The translations under genes and the position numbers were made by a program. Shown piece by piece: positions 28,114 through 38,486 of a DNA stretch of 64,000 bases. The DNA is from Rhizobium herbae (GTDB lineage Bacteria; Pseudomonadota; Alphaproteobacteria; Rhizobiales; Rhizobiaceae), in the NCBI RefSeq assembly GCF_019511375.1, contig NZ_JAEUAO010000002.1:806001-870000 (forward strand). Direction: 5' to 3'. The notes under the pieces are model-generated. The model was not told where the DNA came from and ran no database searches. It worked only from the letters and a program-made list of their open reading frames with translations. The stretch's first letter is position 1, and each line of letters opens with the position of its first letter.

Positions 28114-29460
28114 ATGTCCGATATCATCGATTCCGACGTTCTCCAGAAGCGCGCAGCCGAGCTTGTCGACCTGGCGCTCAAGGCCGGCGCCGACCAGGCG
28201 GACGCCGTGGCGCTTCGCTCCCGGTCCCGCTCCGTCTCGGTGCGGCTCGGAAAGGTCGAGGGAACGGAGGCCTCGGAAAGTGACGATTTTTCGCTCCGCG
28301 TGTTCGTCGGCCGCCGTGTCGCCAGCGTTTCGGCCAATCCGGGCTTCGACCTGAAGGTCCTGGCCGAGCGCGCGGTGGCCATGGCCAAGGCCTCGCCGGA
28401 GGATCCTTTCGCGAGCCTCGCCGATGCCGAGCGTCTGGCGAAATCCTATCCCGATCTCGAGCTCTTCGATCCGACCGAGGTCTCGACCGACGCCCTGACG
28501 GCCGCGGCGCTGGAAGCGGAAGAAGCAGCCCTTGCCGTGAACGGCGTCACCAACTCCAGTGGCGCCGGTGCGTCCGCCGGCATGGGCGGGATGGTGCTCG
28601 TCACCTCGCATGGGTTTTCCGGGGCCTATATGGGCACGCGCTTCGGCCGCTCGGTCAGCGCCATTGCCGGCAATGGCACGAAGATGGAACGAGACTATGA
28701 TTTCGACAGCCGCCTCTATTTCGCCGACCTGAAACCGGCCGCCGAAATCGGCCGCACGGCTGGCGAGCGGGCGGTCGCCCGCATCGGCCCGCGCCAGGTG
28801 CCGACCCGGAAGAACATCACCGTCGTTTTCGACCCGCGCATGGCGCGCGGCTTTGCCGGCCACATCGCCGGCGCGATCAACGGCGCATCGGTTGCCCGCA
28901 AAACGAGTTTCCTGCGTGACATGATGGGAAAGCCGGTCATGAAGGCGGGCATCCATGTCACCGACGATCCGCTGGTGGTGCGTGGTGCCTCTTCGCGTCC
29001 TTTCGACGGGGAAGGCGTGACCGGCCAAAAGCTGTCGATGATCGAGGATGGCGTGCTGAAGCACTGGTTCCTGTCCACGTCGACGGGCAGGGAACTCGGG
29101 CTGGAGACCAACGGACGCGGCGTGCGCAGCGGCCCAGCGGTGTCGCCATCGTCGACGAACTTCGCGCTCGAGCCCGGAAATATCTCCCGCGAGGAGCTGA
29201 TCCGCAATGTCGGGACCGGTTTTTATGTCACCGAACTGATCGGCCAGGGCGTCAACATGCTGACGGGCGAGTACAGCCGCGGCGCCTCGGGTTTCTGGAT
29301 CGAGAACGGCGAGTTGACCTTCCCCGTATCGGAAGTCACGATTGCCTCGAACCTCAAGCAGATGTTCTTTGCCGTAACGCTGGCCGACGACATCGATCGC
29401 AAGTTCGGTGTCGCGGCACCGACGCTTGCCATCGAGGGCATGACGCTCGCGGGCAAGTAG
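28114..29460 (+). CDS. pmbA: TldD/PmbA family metalloprotease
   Basis: A 448-aa protein of the TldD/PmbA family, known for microcin B17 maturation and antitoxin turnover with TldD. The N-terminal half shows ADQADAVALRSRSRSVSVRL and the C-terminal half GVNMLTGEYSRGASGFWIEN. PmbA lacks the zinc-binding HExxxH of TldD and works with it; no TldD gene is in this window. It is divergent from the antiporter gene and followed by cysQ after 52 bases, starting a run of genes toward lipid A synthesis. Confidence 0.94.
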   Translation: MSDIIDSDVLQKRAAELVDLALKAGADQADAVALRSRSRSVSVRLGKVEGTEASESDDFSLRVFVGRRVASVSANPGFDLKVLAERAVAMAKASPEDPFASLADAERLAKSYPDLELFDPTEVSTDALTAAALEAEEAALAVNGVTNSSGAGASAGMGGMVLVTSHGFSGAYMGTRFGRSVSAIAGNGTKMERDYDFDSRLYFADLKPAAEIGRTAGERAVARIGPRQVPTRKNITVVFDPRMARGFAGHIAGAINGASVARKTSFLRDMMGKPVMKAGIHVTDDPLVVRGASSRPFDGEGVTGQKLSMIEDGVLKHWFLSTSTGRELGLETNGRGVRSGPAVSPSSTNFALEPGNISREELIRNVGTGFYVTELIGQGVNMLTGEYSRGASGFWIENGELTFPVSEVTIASNLKQMFFAVTLADDIDRKFGVAAPTLAIEGMTLAGK

Positions 29461-29512
29461 ATACCACCGCAGACCTTCAACGCGGCCGGCGGCCGGGAAA
29501 TGGAAAGACTGA

Positions 29513-30325
29513 ATGAACGCCGTTCGCACATCGCCGGATCAGTGGATCAGCGATCTGGAACTCATCACCATGGCGGCGAAGGCCGCGGGCGAAAGGGCAC
29601 TGTCCTTCTTTCGCAAGAATCCGGATGTCCAATGGAAGAACGAAGGGCGCTCGCCAGTCAGTGAGGCGGATTACGCAGCCAATGACATCCTGAAGGAAAA
29701 GCTGCTGACGGCGCGGCCCAACTATGGCTGGCTGTCGGAGGAGACCGATGACGACGAGGCCCGGCTCGGCTGCGATACAGTGTTCGTCGTCGATCCGATC
29801 GACGGTACCCGCGCCTTCATCGCCGGCAAGGAGGTCTGGTGCGTCAGCGTCGCCGTCGTGCATCACGGTCGCCCGGTGGCCGGCGTGCTGTTTGCCCCGG
29901 CCCTTGATGAACTGTTCCAGGCGACGCTCACGGGCGATGCCTTGAAGAACGGTATGCCGGTTACCGTGAGGACTGAGAAGGACACAGTGCTGCGGATTGC
30001 CCTTGCGGAAGAGACGGTTCGATTGCTCGAACATGGCTATCGCGCCGGCGTTTCGCGCATCGCCCATGTGCCTTCGCTTGCCTACAGGATCGCCATGGTC
30101 GCCGACGGCCGCATCGACGGCACGATCGTTAAGAAAAATTCGCACGATTGGGATCTTGCCGCTGCCGATCTGATCCTCGAGCGAGCCGGTGGTGCGCTTT
30201 TCGGCCTCGACGGACAGCCGCTTTCCTATAATCGCCCCAATGTTCGCCATACCGTTCTGTGCGCCGCAGCAATGTCCGTTCTGCCGGCGTTGATTGCCGC
30301 CTCGCAAGGGCTGGATGGCCATTGA
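29513..30325 (+). CDS. cysQ: 3'(2'),5'-bisphosphate nucleotidase / inositol monophosphatase family
   Basis: Mg-dependent phosphatase that probably hydrolyses PAP, a by-product of sulfate assimilation, to AMP. The metal site is complete: WLSEETDDDEARL supplies Glu, VVDPIDGTRAFIAGK supplies the Asp residues, and the C-terminal HDWDLAAADLILERAGG closes it. Length is 270 aa. The inositol monophosphatase family has overlapping specificity, so CysQ is the likeliest rather than the only assignment. The DUF4170 and waaA genes follow on the same strand. Confidence 0.88.
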   Translation: MNAVRTSPDQWISDLELITMAAKAAGERALSFFRKNPDVQWKNEGRSPVSEADYAANDILKEKLLTARPNYGWLSEETDDDEARLGCDTVFVVDPIDGTRAFIAGKEVWCVSVAVVHHGRPVAGVLFAPALDELFQATLTGDALKNGMPVTVRTEKDTVLRIALAEETVRLLEHGYRAGVSRIAHVPSLAYRIAMVADGRIDGTIVKKNSHDWDLAAADLILERAGGALFGLDGQPLSYNRPNVRHTVLCAAAMSVLPALIAASQGLDGH

Positions 30326-30382
30326 CCTTTCCGCCTGGATGCCGCAAACCACAGAAAAACGTCAGGAAAATTGGAAGGTCAA

Positions 30383-30619
30383 ATGGCTCAGAATTCGGAA
30401 AAGAAACAGCGGCTCCATCTCGTTTTCGGCGGCGAGCTCACGACGCTGACCGACGTTGAGTTCCGCGACCTGGACAAGCTCGACGTCGTCGGCATCTTCC
30501 CCGATTATGACAGCGCACTGGCCGCCTGGAAATCCAAGGCGCAGCTGACGGTCGACAACGCCCATATGCGCTATTTCATCGTGCACATGCACCGTCTGCT
30601 CGATCCGGAACAGGCTTGA
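30383..30619 (+). CDS. DUF4170 domain-containing protein
   Basis: A 78-aa protein with RLHLVFGGELTTLTDVEFRD and IFPDYDSALAAWKSKAQLTV, the DUF4170 signature. It is small, soluble and without a signal peptide. GGAAGG precedes ATG at 30383 and decides the start against a TTG four codons upstream. The gene is found between cysQ and waaA in rhizobia; function is unknown. Confidence 0.88.
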   Translation: MAQNSEKKQRLHLVFGGELTTLTDVEFRDLDKLDVVGIFPDYDSALAAWKSKAQLTVDNAHMRYFIVHMHRLLDPEQA

Positions 30620-30716
30620 TGCCGATCCGGCCCGCGCAGACGACGGCTGTGCCCTCAAAGGCTCCCGCCGCAATCGCCGTTTCCAGCCCGCAGCGAGAAA
30701 GCGGGGACCGCTTGTC

Positions 30717-32030
30717 ATGAGCCGCGTGCTTGCCCGCCTGGCGCTGTCCAGCTACCGCTGGATCGGCACGGCGATCTATCCTCTCGTCTGGTCCTATCTT
30801 GCCGCCCGTGCGGCCAAGGGCAAGGAGGATTCCGCCCGCCGCCAGGAGCGCTATGGTCATGCCAGTGCGCCGCGCCCGCAGGGACCGCTGGTCTGGTTCC
30901 ATGCCGCAAGCGTCGGTGAGACCACGGCGGTCATTCCACTTATCAAGGAAGTATCGCGCCGCGGCATTGCCGTTGTCTTGACGACGGGAACGACGACATC
31001 GGCTCGACTGGCCGCCGACCGGCTCGGACCCGGCGTCATCCATCAATATGTGCCGCTCGATTTTAAGCCGGCCGTCGCCCGCTTCCTCGACTACTGGGAG
31101 CCGGATCTGGCGATCATCGCGGAATCGGAAATCTGGCCGATGACCATCGTCGAGCTTGGGCAACGCCATATTCCCCAGGTGCTTGTCAACGGCCGCCTGT
31201 CGGATCGCACGTTCGGCCGCTGGAAGAAGCGTCTCTGGCTCGCCGATGCACTGTTTGAAAACCTGGCGCTTGTCATTGCCCAGTCGGATCTCGATGCCGA
31301 CCGTTTTCGCACGCTCGGCGCGCTGCCGGTCATGGTATCGGGCAATCTGAAGGTCGATACTGACGCGCCGCCACATGACGGGCAAGTGCTGAAGCACTAC
31401 GCCCAGCAGATCCGCGACCGTAAGACCTGGGCTGCGATCTCGACCTTCGAAGGCGAGGAGAATGCCGCGGGCATTGTCCATCGGGCCTTGAAGGAGCGCA
31501 CCGGATTGCTGACGATCATCGTGCCGCGCCATCCCGAGCGCTGCGACGCGATCGAGGCGATGCTGAACGCCAAGGGGCTGACCGTCGCGCGGCGCACGCG
31601 CAACGACCCGATCACGCCTGAGACGGATATCTTCCTCGGTGACACGATCGGCGAAATGGGACTTTATCTCCGCTTGACGGAAGTCGCCTTTGTCGGCCGG
31701 TCGCTGTTTGCCGAAGGCGGGCAGAACCCGCTGGAGCCGGCGATGCTCGGCTGCGCCATCCTGTCGGGGGGGAGCGTGCAGAATTTCCGCGATACCTATC
31801 AGATGCTGGCCAAGAACGGCAGCGCCAAGATCATCCGCGATGTCGAGATGCTGGCCAAGGGGGTCAACTATCTGCTCGTCAACGACGAGGTGCGTCGCAA
31901 GATGATCGATGCCGGACTTGAAACCGTGCATGAAATGCGCGGAGCGCTGTCGGCCACGATCAGAGGGCTTGAGCCCTATATCAATCCGCTGACGGTGAAG
32001 GCGCGGCTGCAGCCGCGCAGTGAGGGCTGA
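30717..32030 (+). CDS. waaA: 3-deoxy-D-manno-octulosonate (Kdo) transferase
   Basis: GT30 glycosyltransferase that attaches Kdo to the lipid A precursor at the inner membrane. The N-terminus has a membrane anchor (YRWIGTAIYPLVWSYLAARA). It is followed by PLVWFHAASVGETTAVIPLI with the catalytic Glu, VVLTTGTTTSARLA, and SEIWPMTIVELGQRHIPQVL. The C-terminal Rossmann domain has VPRHPERCDAIE and FAEGGQNPLEPAMLGCAIL. The 437-aa length is typical. It clusters with lpxK, which acts one step earlier in the same pathway. Confidence 0.95.
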   Translation: MSRVLARLALSSYRWIGTAIYPLVWSYLAARAAKGKEDSARRQERYGHASAPRPQGPLVWFHAASVGETTAVIPLIKEVSRRGIAVVLTTGTTTSARLAADRLGPGVIHQYVPLDFKPAVARFLDYWEPDLAIIAESEIWPMTIVELGQRHIPQVLVNGRLSDRTFGRWKKRLWLADALFENLALVIAQSDLDADRFRTLGALPVMVSGNLKVDTDAPPHDGQVLKHYAQQIRDRKTWAAISTFEGEENAAGIVHRALKERTGLLTIIVPRHPERCDAIEAMLNAKGLTVARRTRNDPITPETDIFLGDTIGEMGLYLRLTEVAFVGRSLFAEGGQNPLEPAMLGCAILSGGSVQNFRDTYQMLAKNGSAKIIRDVEMLAKGVNYLLVNDEVRRKMIDAGLETVHEMRGALSATIRGLEPYINPLTVKARLQPRSEG

Positions 32031-32049
32031 CTTTCCGGGGGACTGTCCG

Positions 32050-32757
32050 ATGACGAGTGAGAAGGCGATATCCGGCATCCTCTTTGACAAGGATGGGACG
32101 CTGCTCGACTATGTCAAGAGTTGGGTTCCGGTGAATTACGAGGTGGCCAGCATCGCCGCCGATGGTGACCAGGAGCTTGCCCGGCGCCTGCTGGTAGCGG
32201 GCGGCATGGATCCCGATACCGGCTATGTCACGCCGGACAGTCTGCTGGCTGCGGGCAATACGGTCGAGATCGCCACCGGCATGGTCGCCGCCGGCGCGCC
32301 CTACACGGTGGAGGAACTGACGGCGAAGCTCGACGGGCTCTTTTCCAACTCGGCCGCCTTTGCCGTCCCGGTGACCGATCTCGCCGCCTTCTTTGCCGGC
32401 CTGCATGCCAAGGGCTATCGGCTCGGCGTTGCCTCCAGCGACAATGAACGTTCGATCCGCGAAACCGCAAAGCGCTTCGGCTTCGATGGCTATCTGCATT
32501 ACGTCGCGGGCTACGACAGCGGCTTCGGCACCAAGCCGCAGCCCGGCATGGTCCACGGCTTCTGCGCCGCGACCGGGCTTGAGCCGCATCAGGTCGCCGT
32601 TGTCGGCGACAACAACCATGATCTGCATATGGGCCGGAGCGCCGGCGTCGGCCTCACCGTGGCAGTGCTGACCGGCACCGGCTCACAGCAATCGCTTGCT
32701 GAGGCGTCCGATCATTGCCTCAACGATATCACCGAACTCGAGAGCGTTCTGATCTGA
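32050..32757 (+). CDS. HAD family phosphatase (phosphoglycolate phosphatase-like)
   Basis: A 235-aa HAD hydrolase with motif [17 protein letters not shown] (DxDGT), motif [19 protein letters not shown], and motif [22 protein letters not shown]. The helical cap lies between motifs I and II. It resembles Gph but the substrate is not fixed by sequence. I chose ATG at 32050, 19 bases after the waaA stop; a longer frame would overlap waaA. It stands between waaA and lpxK, so a role in envelope sugar metabolism is possible but only inferred. Confidence 0.85.
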   Translation: MTSEKAISGILFDKDGTLLDYVKSWVPVNYEVASIAADGDQELARRLLVAGGMDPDTGYVTPDSLLAAGNTVEIATGMVAAGAPYTVEELTAKLDGLFSNSAAFAVPVTDLAAFFAGLHAKGYRLGVASSDNERSIRETAKRFGFDGYLHYVAGYDSGFGTKPQPGMVHGFCAATGLEPHQVAVVGDNNHDLHMGRSAGVGLTVAVLTGTGSQQSLAEASDHCLNDITELESVLI

Positions 32758-33028
32758 CGCCCGGCTGACCTGCTTGCCGACTGGAACAACTGGATCGGCA
32801 GCGAGTGGCCGTCGTGGCGATGTCGAGCCCTGGACGGCAAGTTGGACCTGCGACCGGATGGCCTTCGGCGGAGGGGCGCGCCCCTGGCTTTCGCTGGTGT
32901 TGAGTGCGTTTCGACGTGCCCTGAGGCCGGTTCATTTGCCGTGGGCGGATATATGGCGATGGCTTGCAATTCCCGGCAATCTGCCGTTTTGTGTCGCCAG
33001 CCAAAGCGTGGGGAGGCTGGTAGGACTG

Positions 33029-34066
33029 ATGGTTTCTGAAGCACCGCCGTTCTGGTGGACCAAAGCGGATTGGCGCGCCCGTGGCCTCTGGCCCTTCTCC
33101 TGGATTTATGGCCGCGTTTCCGGCTGGCGCATGGACCATGCGCGGCGTGTCTCCGTTCCGGTTCCCGTCATCTGCGTCGGCAATTTCACAGTTGGCGGGG
33201 CAGGCAAAACGCCGACTGCGATCGCGCTTGCCCGGGCGGCCCGCCAGCGTGGGCTGAAGCCGGGATTTCTAAGCCGCGGCTATGGCGGTTCGCTCGACGT
33301 GACGACTGTGGTCGATCTCGCGCACCACCGCGCCCGCGATGTCGGCGACGAGCCGTTGCTTCTGGCCCGCGAGGGCCTTGCCGTGGTCTGCCGCAGGCGC
33401 GTCGAGGGCGCACGCCGATTGGTGGCCGAAGGAGCTGATCTCATCATCATGGACGATGGGTTTCAGAGCGCCCGGCTGACATTCGATTTTTCGCTGCTGG
33501 TGATCGACAGCCGACGAGGGATCGGCAATGGTTTCCTGATCCCCGCCGGACCCGTGCGCGCGCCTCTCAGCCACCAGATCCGCCACGCCTCGGCGCTCCT
33601 GAAGATCGGCAACGGTGAGCGCGCTGACGCGCTGATCCGCCGTGCAGCCCGCGCCGGCAAGCAGATTTACGAAGCCAATGTCACGCATCTCGACGATGGC
33701 GGCCTGAGAGAGATGCCGGTTCTCGCCTGGGTGGGTATCGCCGATCCGGAAAAATTCTTCCGCACGGTGCGCGAGACGGGGGCTGTCCTCGCCGAAAGCC
33801 GCAGCTTTCCCGATCACCACCATTTTTCCGAGGACGAAATCGCCGATCTGCTCGATCACGCTGCCGCCAAGGGCTACCAGCTCGTGACGACGGCCAAAGA
33901 CATGGTGCGGCTGGAGCGAGGCTTTGGCCGGGCCGCGGAACTGATGGAAAAGAGCCGGGTGATCGATGTCGAAGTCCGCTTCGACGACCCTGGTTCTCCG
34001 CGCAAGATCATCGATGCGGCGTTGACGGCCGCGCGGGCACGCAGGCTGAGCAAGAACAGGAAATAG
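33029..34066 (+). CDS. lpxK: Tetraacyldisaccharide 4'-kinase
   Basis: Phosphorylates the 4' position of the lipid A disaccharide at the inner membrane. It begins [19 protein letters not shown], with a membrane-associated N-terminal helix, and has the P-loop [20 protein letters not shown] near residue 53. [12 protein letters not shown] and [14 protein letters not shown] follow. The 345-aa length fits when ATG at 33029, preceded by GGGAGG, is used. The 271 bases between the HAD gene and this start carry no other gene I can support. Confidence 0.94.
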   Translation: MVSEAPPFWWTKADWRARGLWPFSWIYGRVSGWRMDHARRVSVPVPVICVGNFTVGGAGKTPTAIALARAARQRGLKPGFLSRGYGGSLDVTTVVDLAHHRARDVGDEPLLLAREGLAVVCRRRVEGARRLVAEGADLIIMDDGFQSARLTFDFSLLVIDSRRGIGNGFLIPAGPVRAPLSHQIRHASALLKIGNGERADALIRRAARAGKQIYEANVTHLDDGGLREMPVLAWVGIADPEKFFRTVRETGAVLAESRSFPDHHHFSEDEIADLLDHAAAKGYQLVTTAKDMVRLERGFGRAAELMEKSRVIDVEVRFDDPGSPRKIIDAALTAARARRLSKNRK

Positions 34067-34077
34067 CGGCCGGCCCC

Positions 34078-34308
34078 TTAGGATTTCTGGTTCGGCAGGA
34101 TTCCGGCGCGCTTGTCGGCCTGGTACGACGCCTCGGCATCGGCATAGGGCTCCTGCCGTGCGACGCTCCAGTAGCGCAGTTCATCAACGGGAATAGCGGC
34201 GCCCGTTACCGCGCAGGTAACATATGATCCGGGCAACACGATCTGGAAGTCGCCGTCGAGATAGCGAATCTTGGCTTCCCTGTGCCCATTGCCCTCAAAC
34301 CGGTTCAT
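34078..34308 (-). CDS. DUF2093 domain-containing protein
   Basis: A 76-aa protein matching DUF2093: AKIRYLDGDFQIVLPGSYVT, then CAVTGAAIPVDELRYWSVAR and EPYADAEASY. The paired Cys/Thr/Gly region suggests a compact beta fold. I start at ATG 34308; an in-frame ATG six codons upstream is possible. It is convergent with lpxK. Function is unknown; the family is almost confined to alphaproteobacteria. Confidence 0.88.
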   Translation of the reverse strand: MNRFEGNGHREAKIRYLDGDFQIVLPGSYVTCAVTGAAIPVDELRYWSVARQEPYADAEASYQADKRAGILPNQKS

Positions 34309-34477
34309 TGTCCTTCGACCTCGCATCTTCGTCGTCCGCTGTCACAATGCATTCCGGCCGGCATCCTTCCGGATGCATCCACGGCCCTGGGCAACTGTGT
34401 ATCCAAGCATCATCTGTTGTATTCATGCTCTAGCGCGCAAAACGCCAAAGTTCCAGAGCAATTGCCAGGTCGTATCG

Positions 34478-36277
34478 TCAACTGCGTCCGAACAGCCGCT
34501 CGATGTCGGAAAGCTTCAGCTCGATATAGGTCGGCCTGCCGTGGTTGCACTGGCCAGAGCCGGGTGTTGCCTCCATCTGCCGGAGCAGCGCATTCATTTC
34601 CTCTGGCCTGAGCCGCCGGCCGGAGCGCACGGAGCCGTGGCAGGCCATGGTCGCCGCGAGATAGTCGAGCCGGCCGGCGAGCCCATTTGCCGTGTCCCAT
34701 TCGGCAAGCTCGTCGGCCAGTTGCCGCACCAGTCCGACGGCATCGATTTCGCCGAGCATCGACGGTGTTTCGCGTATGGCAACTGCGCCGGGGCCGAAAC
34801 GCTCGATCCCCAATCCCAGCCGTGAAAATTCGGCGGCATGGCTCACGAGCCGGTCGCAATCGTCTTCCGGCAGATCGACGATTTCCGGAATGAGCAGTGC
34901 CTGTGCCGGGATCGGCCTGGAATTCAATCCCTTGCGCAATTCTTCGAAGACCAGCCGCTCATGCGCCGCATGCTGATCGACGATGACGAGGCCATCCTCG
35001 GTCTGGGCGACGATATAGTTCTCGTGCAGTTGCGCCCGCGCCGCACCGAGTGGATGGGACCTCTCGGGTTGCGGTACGGTCATCGCTTCGGGTTCAAACG
35101 TTGGCGCGCGGGCCGATGGTGTTGCCATCTCGGCAAAGGCAGCCTGCGGTGCCTCTCCAAATCCGCGCGGCGGCGCGTCGAATTCCATCGGCCGGTAGGG
35201 CGAGGCGGCAGCGCTCCAACCGCCATGCGGCCGCTGCGGTTCCGGCCGGAAAGCCCGCATCAAGCCGCTGGCGCCGGTCGTCGAGGCCCGGTCGCCATCC
35301 TGGGCCAGGGCCTGCCGGATCGCGCCGATGATCAGGCCGCGAATGAGGCCCGGGTCGCGAAAGCGGACATCGGATTTTGCCGGATGCACATTGACGTCCA
35401 CCACATCCGGATCGACCGTCAGCGACAGCACCGCCACCGGATAGCGGCCTTGCGGTATGGTCTCGGCATAGGCGGCGCGCAGCGCCGACCAGATCAGCTT
35501 GTCCTGCACCGGGCGGCCGTTGACGAAGGCGTATTGCTGCAGTGAGTTGCCGCGGTTGAAGGTCGGTACGCCGGCAAAGCCGGTCAGCCGCGCGCCTTCG
35601 CGTTCCGCATCGATTTCGATGGCGTTGTCGCGGAAATCACGGCCAAGGACCTGGGCGATGCGTGCAAGCCGGTCGTCGCCGGTGGATGGAAATTCCAGTG
35701 TCGTCCGGTCCGAGCCGGACAGCACGAAGCGAACGCCGGGAAAGGCGATTGCCATGCGCCGCACGACGTCGGCGATCGCCGAGGCTTCGGCCCGTTCCGT
35801 CTTCATGAAGTTCAACCGCGCCGGTGTGGCGAAGAACAGGTCGCGAACCTCGACCACGGTTCCCTGGTTGACGGCGGCGGGCCTTACCGGCTGCAGCTTG
35901 CCGCCGATCACCGCGATCTCGGCGCCATGGCTTGCGCCCCCCGGGCGGCTGGCTATCGTCAGCCGCGCGACGGAGCCGATCGAGGGCAGCGCCTCGCCGC
36001 GGAAACCGAGCGTGCGGATGTCGAGAAGATTGTCATCGAGCTTGGAGGTGCAATGACGGCGAACCGCGAGTTCGAGATCGTCCGGGCCCATGCCGCAGCC
36101 GTTGTCGACGACCCGAAGCAGCGTCTTGCCGCCGCCCGCGGTGGCGACCTCGATGCGCGTTGCGCCCGCATCGAGCGCATTCTCGATCAGTTCCTTGGCC
36201 GCGCTCGCCGGCCGTTCGATGACCTCGCCGGCGGCGATCTGGTTGATGAGGGTCTCGGAAAGTTGTTTGATGGGCAT
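34478..36277 (-). CDS. mutL: DNA mismatch repair protein MutL (endonuclease type)
   Basis: GHKL ATPase that links mismatch recognition by MutS to strand incision. The N-terminal ATPase has [38 protein letters not shown] and [17 protein letters not shown]. The C-terminal dimerisation domain carries the metal-binding endonuclease motif [12 protein letters not shown] (DQHAx2Ex4E), plus ACHGSVRSG and [13 protein letters not shown]. This means it nicks DNA itself, unlike E. coli MutL. A Pro/Ala-rich linker separates the two parts. Length is 599 aa. Confidence 0.97.
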   Translation of the reverse strand: MPIKQLSETLINQIAAGEVIERPASAAKELIENALDAGATRIEVATAGGGKTLLRVVDNGCGMGPDDLELAVRRHCTSKLDDNLLDIRTLGFRGEALPSIGSVARLTIASRPGGASHGAEIAVIGGKLQPVRPAAVNQGTVVEVRDLFFATPARLNFMKTERAEASAIADVVRRMAIAFPGVRFVLSGSDRTTLEFPSTGDDRLARIAQVLGRDFRDNAIEIDAEREGARLTGFAGVPTFNRGNSLQQYAFVNGRPVQDKLIWSALRAAYAETIPQGRYPVAVLSLTVDPDVVDVNVHPAKSDVRFRDPGLIRGLIIGAIRQALAQDGDRASTTGASGLMRAFRPEPQRPHGGWSAAASPYRPMEFDAPPRGFGEAPQAAFAEMATPSARAPTFEPEAMTVPQPERSHPLGAARAQLHENYIVAQTEDGLVIVDQHAAHERLVFEELRKGLNSRPIPAQALLIPEIVDLPEDDCDRLVSHAAEFSRLGLGIERFGPGAVAIRETPSMLGEIDAVGLVRQLADELAEWDTANGLAGRLDYLAATMACHGSVRSGRRLRPEEMNALLRQMEATPGSGQCNHGRPTYIELKLSDIERLFGRS

Positions 36278-36557
36278 GGCCTATTGTCCGGGATTCGCCC
36301 CAGTATGAAAAGTGCGTCGCGCATTCTATCCCCGGATGTGTCGAAAGCGGCATGCCCGATAAAGTCATGTGCGTTTAATAAGGCCTTAATACAAAGCTGC
36401 GACTTTCGCCGAGAACCTGGATGAGCACGGGTTCTGTCATTTGGTGCTTGTGGCGCAGCTGGCCGCCCGAGGCTTTCATTCCAAATACGGCCAAAGCGGC
36501 ACGTCCGTCAGCATGTCCCGGAAAAAGAAGCCGCCAAGGTTATATGAGGGCTATGCA

Positions 36558-38294
36558 ATGATCGATGTAGCGTCTTTCGGCGCGAACATCCAGAAATCGG
36601 TGCTCGAGGCGATGTCTGATGCGCTCGGACTGGCTATTCTTGTCTGCGACAAGAATGATGAGATCATTTTTGCAGCCCGGCCTATTCTCCAGTTTTACCC
36701 CATCCCGGCGCAATTCCTGGAAACTGGAACGCGGCTCAGGGACTTTCTTGCCGCCGTCTTCGATTCCGGCGTCCGCAACGGCACCGCTCCGGAAACGAGC
36801 CGCAGGCATTCCAATCGCGACGAATGGATTTCCGAGCATCTTTCCCACCATTGGCGCGAGCGCTTCGAAGTGGTGGAGCGCATCGGTCGCCACCGTTGGA
36901 TCAGCCTGCGCAAGCGGCGGCTCTCCAACGGTCTTGGCATCGTCTCCATCACCGACGTTTCCGAGCAGAAAAAGCGCGAAGAGCAGATACAGCTCGATCT
37001 TGAACGGGTCGAATTGACCGAGGGCATCCTTGATTGCATGCCCAATCCGATCTGCGTGAAAGATCGCAACCTGAACTATGTCGCCGTCAACAAGGCATTC
37101 TGCGCGATCCACGGCATGACGCCGGAGGCCATCCTCGGGCGTTCCGTGTGGGACCTTCTGGAGCCGGAACTCGCCGAAAAATTCGAACGGTCCGACCGCG
37201 CGACGCTGGAAACCGGAGCAGTCCATTGCCAGCCTGAGCAGATCGTCCAGGCGGATGGCGAAGATCTCTGGGTTGTCACCCGCAAGTTCCGCGTTGGCGG
37301 CCCAGGAAAATATCTGCTGGTCACTTGCATGAACGACGTGACCGATCTCGTCGTCGGCTACGCCGGCCGTGACGGCGTCACGAGCGGCCGGATGCCCCTG
37401 GAGGTCAAGGATTACAACGCCTTCGTCCCGGCCCAGAATTGCTATGACCCCTTCCGTTCGATCGATATGCAGCACCTCGTCGAAGCCGGTGCGATCATCG
37501 CGCCGGTGTCCGCGATCAGGCACCGGGTGCTGCTGGTGACGCCGTCGGCGGTTCTCGAGCAGAGCCTTGTGCCGCTGCTGCGTCGCTGGGGCCTCGACGC
37601 ATGTGCGGTCCGAACCAGAGCGGAACTGACAGCGTTCGAGGAAGTTTGCGCGGCCCGCGGTATCGAGATCGCGGCACTCATTGTCGACGGCGCGATGCCT
37701 GAGGCGCAAGACGTCGTTAGCAACTGGACGGCATTGCCGTCCTTGCTACTGGCAAGGAATTGGACAGCATCCGACCTGCGCGCAAGGGTGCTTGCACTTT
37801 GCTGTAAGGGCTCGGGCGGCGACATTGCTGGTGCGGCCAGTGCCCCGGCGGATTGGGATATCATCGTGCCGGATATCCTGCCTGCGGGCCGGCCTGCGCC
37901 CGACGTCGAAGTCGTGGTCGCCGAGGACAACGAAATCAACCAGTTCGTCTTTGCCCAGATCCTTGAGGGGCTGGGCATCTCCTACCGCATCGCCGCCAAT
38001 GGCGAGGAAGCCGTGCGGCTTTGGCAGCAATACCGGCCGAACCTGGTCCTCATGGACGTTTCCATGCCGGTTATGAACGGCTTCGATGCGGCGCGCGCGA
38101 TACGCGCGGCGGAAAAATCGGCTGCCTTCCAGACGCCGATCATCGCCGTGACGGCCCAGGCCCTCGACATCGATATCGACGAGAGCAAGGCGGCAGGCAT
38201 GGACGATCACATCACCAAGCCGATCAGCCCCGACATGATAGAGGCCGTCTATCGCAAGTTCGTCGTCCCCAGACCCGAACGTATGGCAGGCTGA
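36558..38294 (+). CDS. PAS-PAS-receiver protein lacking a kinase domain
   Basis: A 578-aa cytoplasmic signalling protein with four parts. A PAS-like domain is at about residues 10-130 (LGLAILVCDKNDEIIFAARP). A second PAS at about 150-250 begins ILDCMPNPICVKDRNLNYVA. A degenerate receiver-like segment at about 320-415 (HRVLLVTPSAVLEQSL, then AALIVDGAMPEAQ) lacks the first acidic pair. An intact receiver at about 452-570 has VVAEDNEINQF, VLMDVSMPVMNGFDAARA and ITKPIS. No His-box or ATPase domain exists. I chose ATG at 36558 because GAGGG lies seven bases upstream; two earlier in-frame starts exist. The next gene encodes a GGDEF-EAL protein, suggesting c-di-GMP signalling. Confidence 0.82.
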   Translation: MIDVASFGANIQKSVLEAMSDALGLAILVCDKNDEIIFAARPILQFYPIPAQFLETGTRLRDFLAAVFDSGVRNGTAPETSRRHSNRDEWISEHLSHHWRERFEVVERIGRHRWISLRKRRLSNGLGIVSITDVSEQKKREEQIQLDLERVELTEGILDCMPNPICVKDRNLNYVAVNKAFCAIHGMTPEAILGRSVWDLLEPELAEKFERSDRATLETGAVHCQPEQIVQADGEDLWVVTRKFRVGGPGKYLLVTCMNDVTDLVVGYAGRDGVTSGRMPLEVKDYNAFVPAQNCYDPFRSIDMQHLVEAGAIIAPVSAIRHRVLLVTPSAVLEQSLVPLLRRWGLDACAVRTRAELTAFEEVCAARGIEIAALIVDGAMPEAQDVVSNWTALPSLLLARNWTASDLRARVLALCCKGSGGDIAGAASAPADWDIIVPDILPAGRPAPDVEVVVAEDNEINQFVFAQILEGLGISYRIAANGEEAVRLWQQYRPNLVLMDVSMPVMNGFDAARAIRAAEKSAAFQTPIIAVTAQALDIDIDESKAAGMDDHITKPISPDMIEAVYRKFVVPRPERMAG

Positions 38295-38486
38295 AGTCCG
38301 GTAGAGTAGCCCGGAAATGACCGGGTGAAGGAGCGCCCACGGCAGATTTACCGAATAACCCGTGTCAATTCCCAAGAAATCGGGGAGGCACTGCGGAAAC
38401 TGGTCAGGCGATGCTTTCGAAATCTTAACCCTCGCTGTTCATCGTCTATTCCTGACAATGCCTTAGAGCCAATCCGGGAATGCGTT

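Noticed and set aside
32758..33028. N-terminal extension of lpxK by 85 codons
   Set aside because: The added residues match nothing expected of LpxK, while ATG at 33029 has GGGAGG upstream and gives normal family length.
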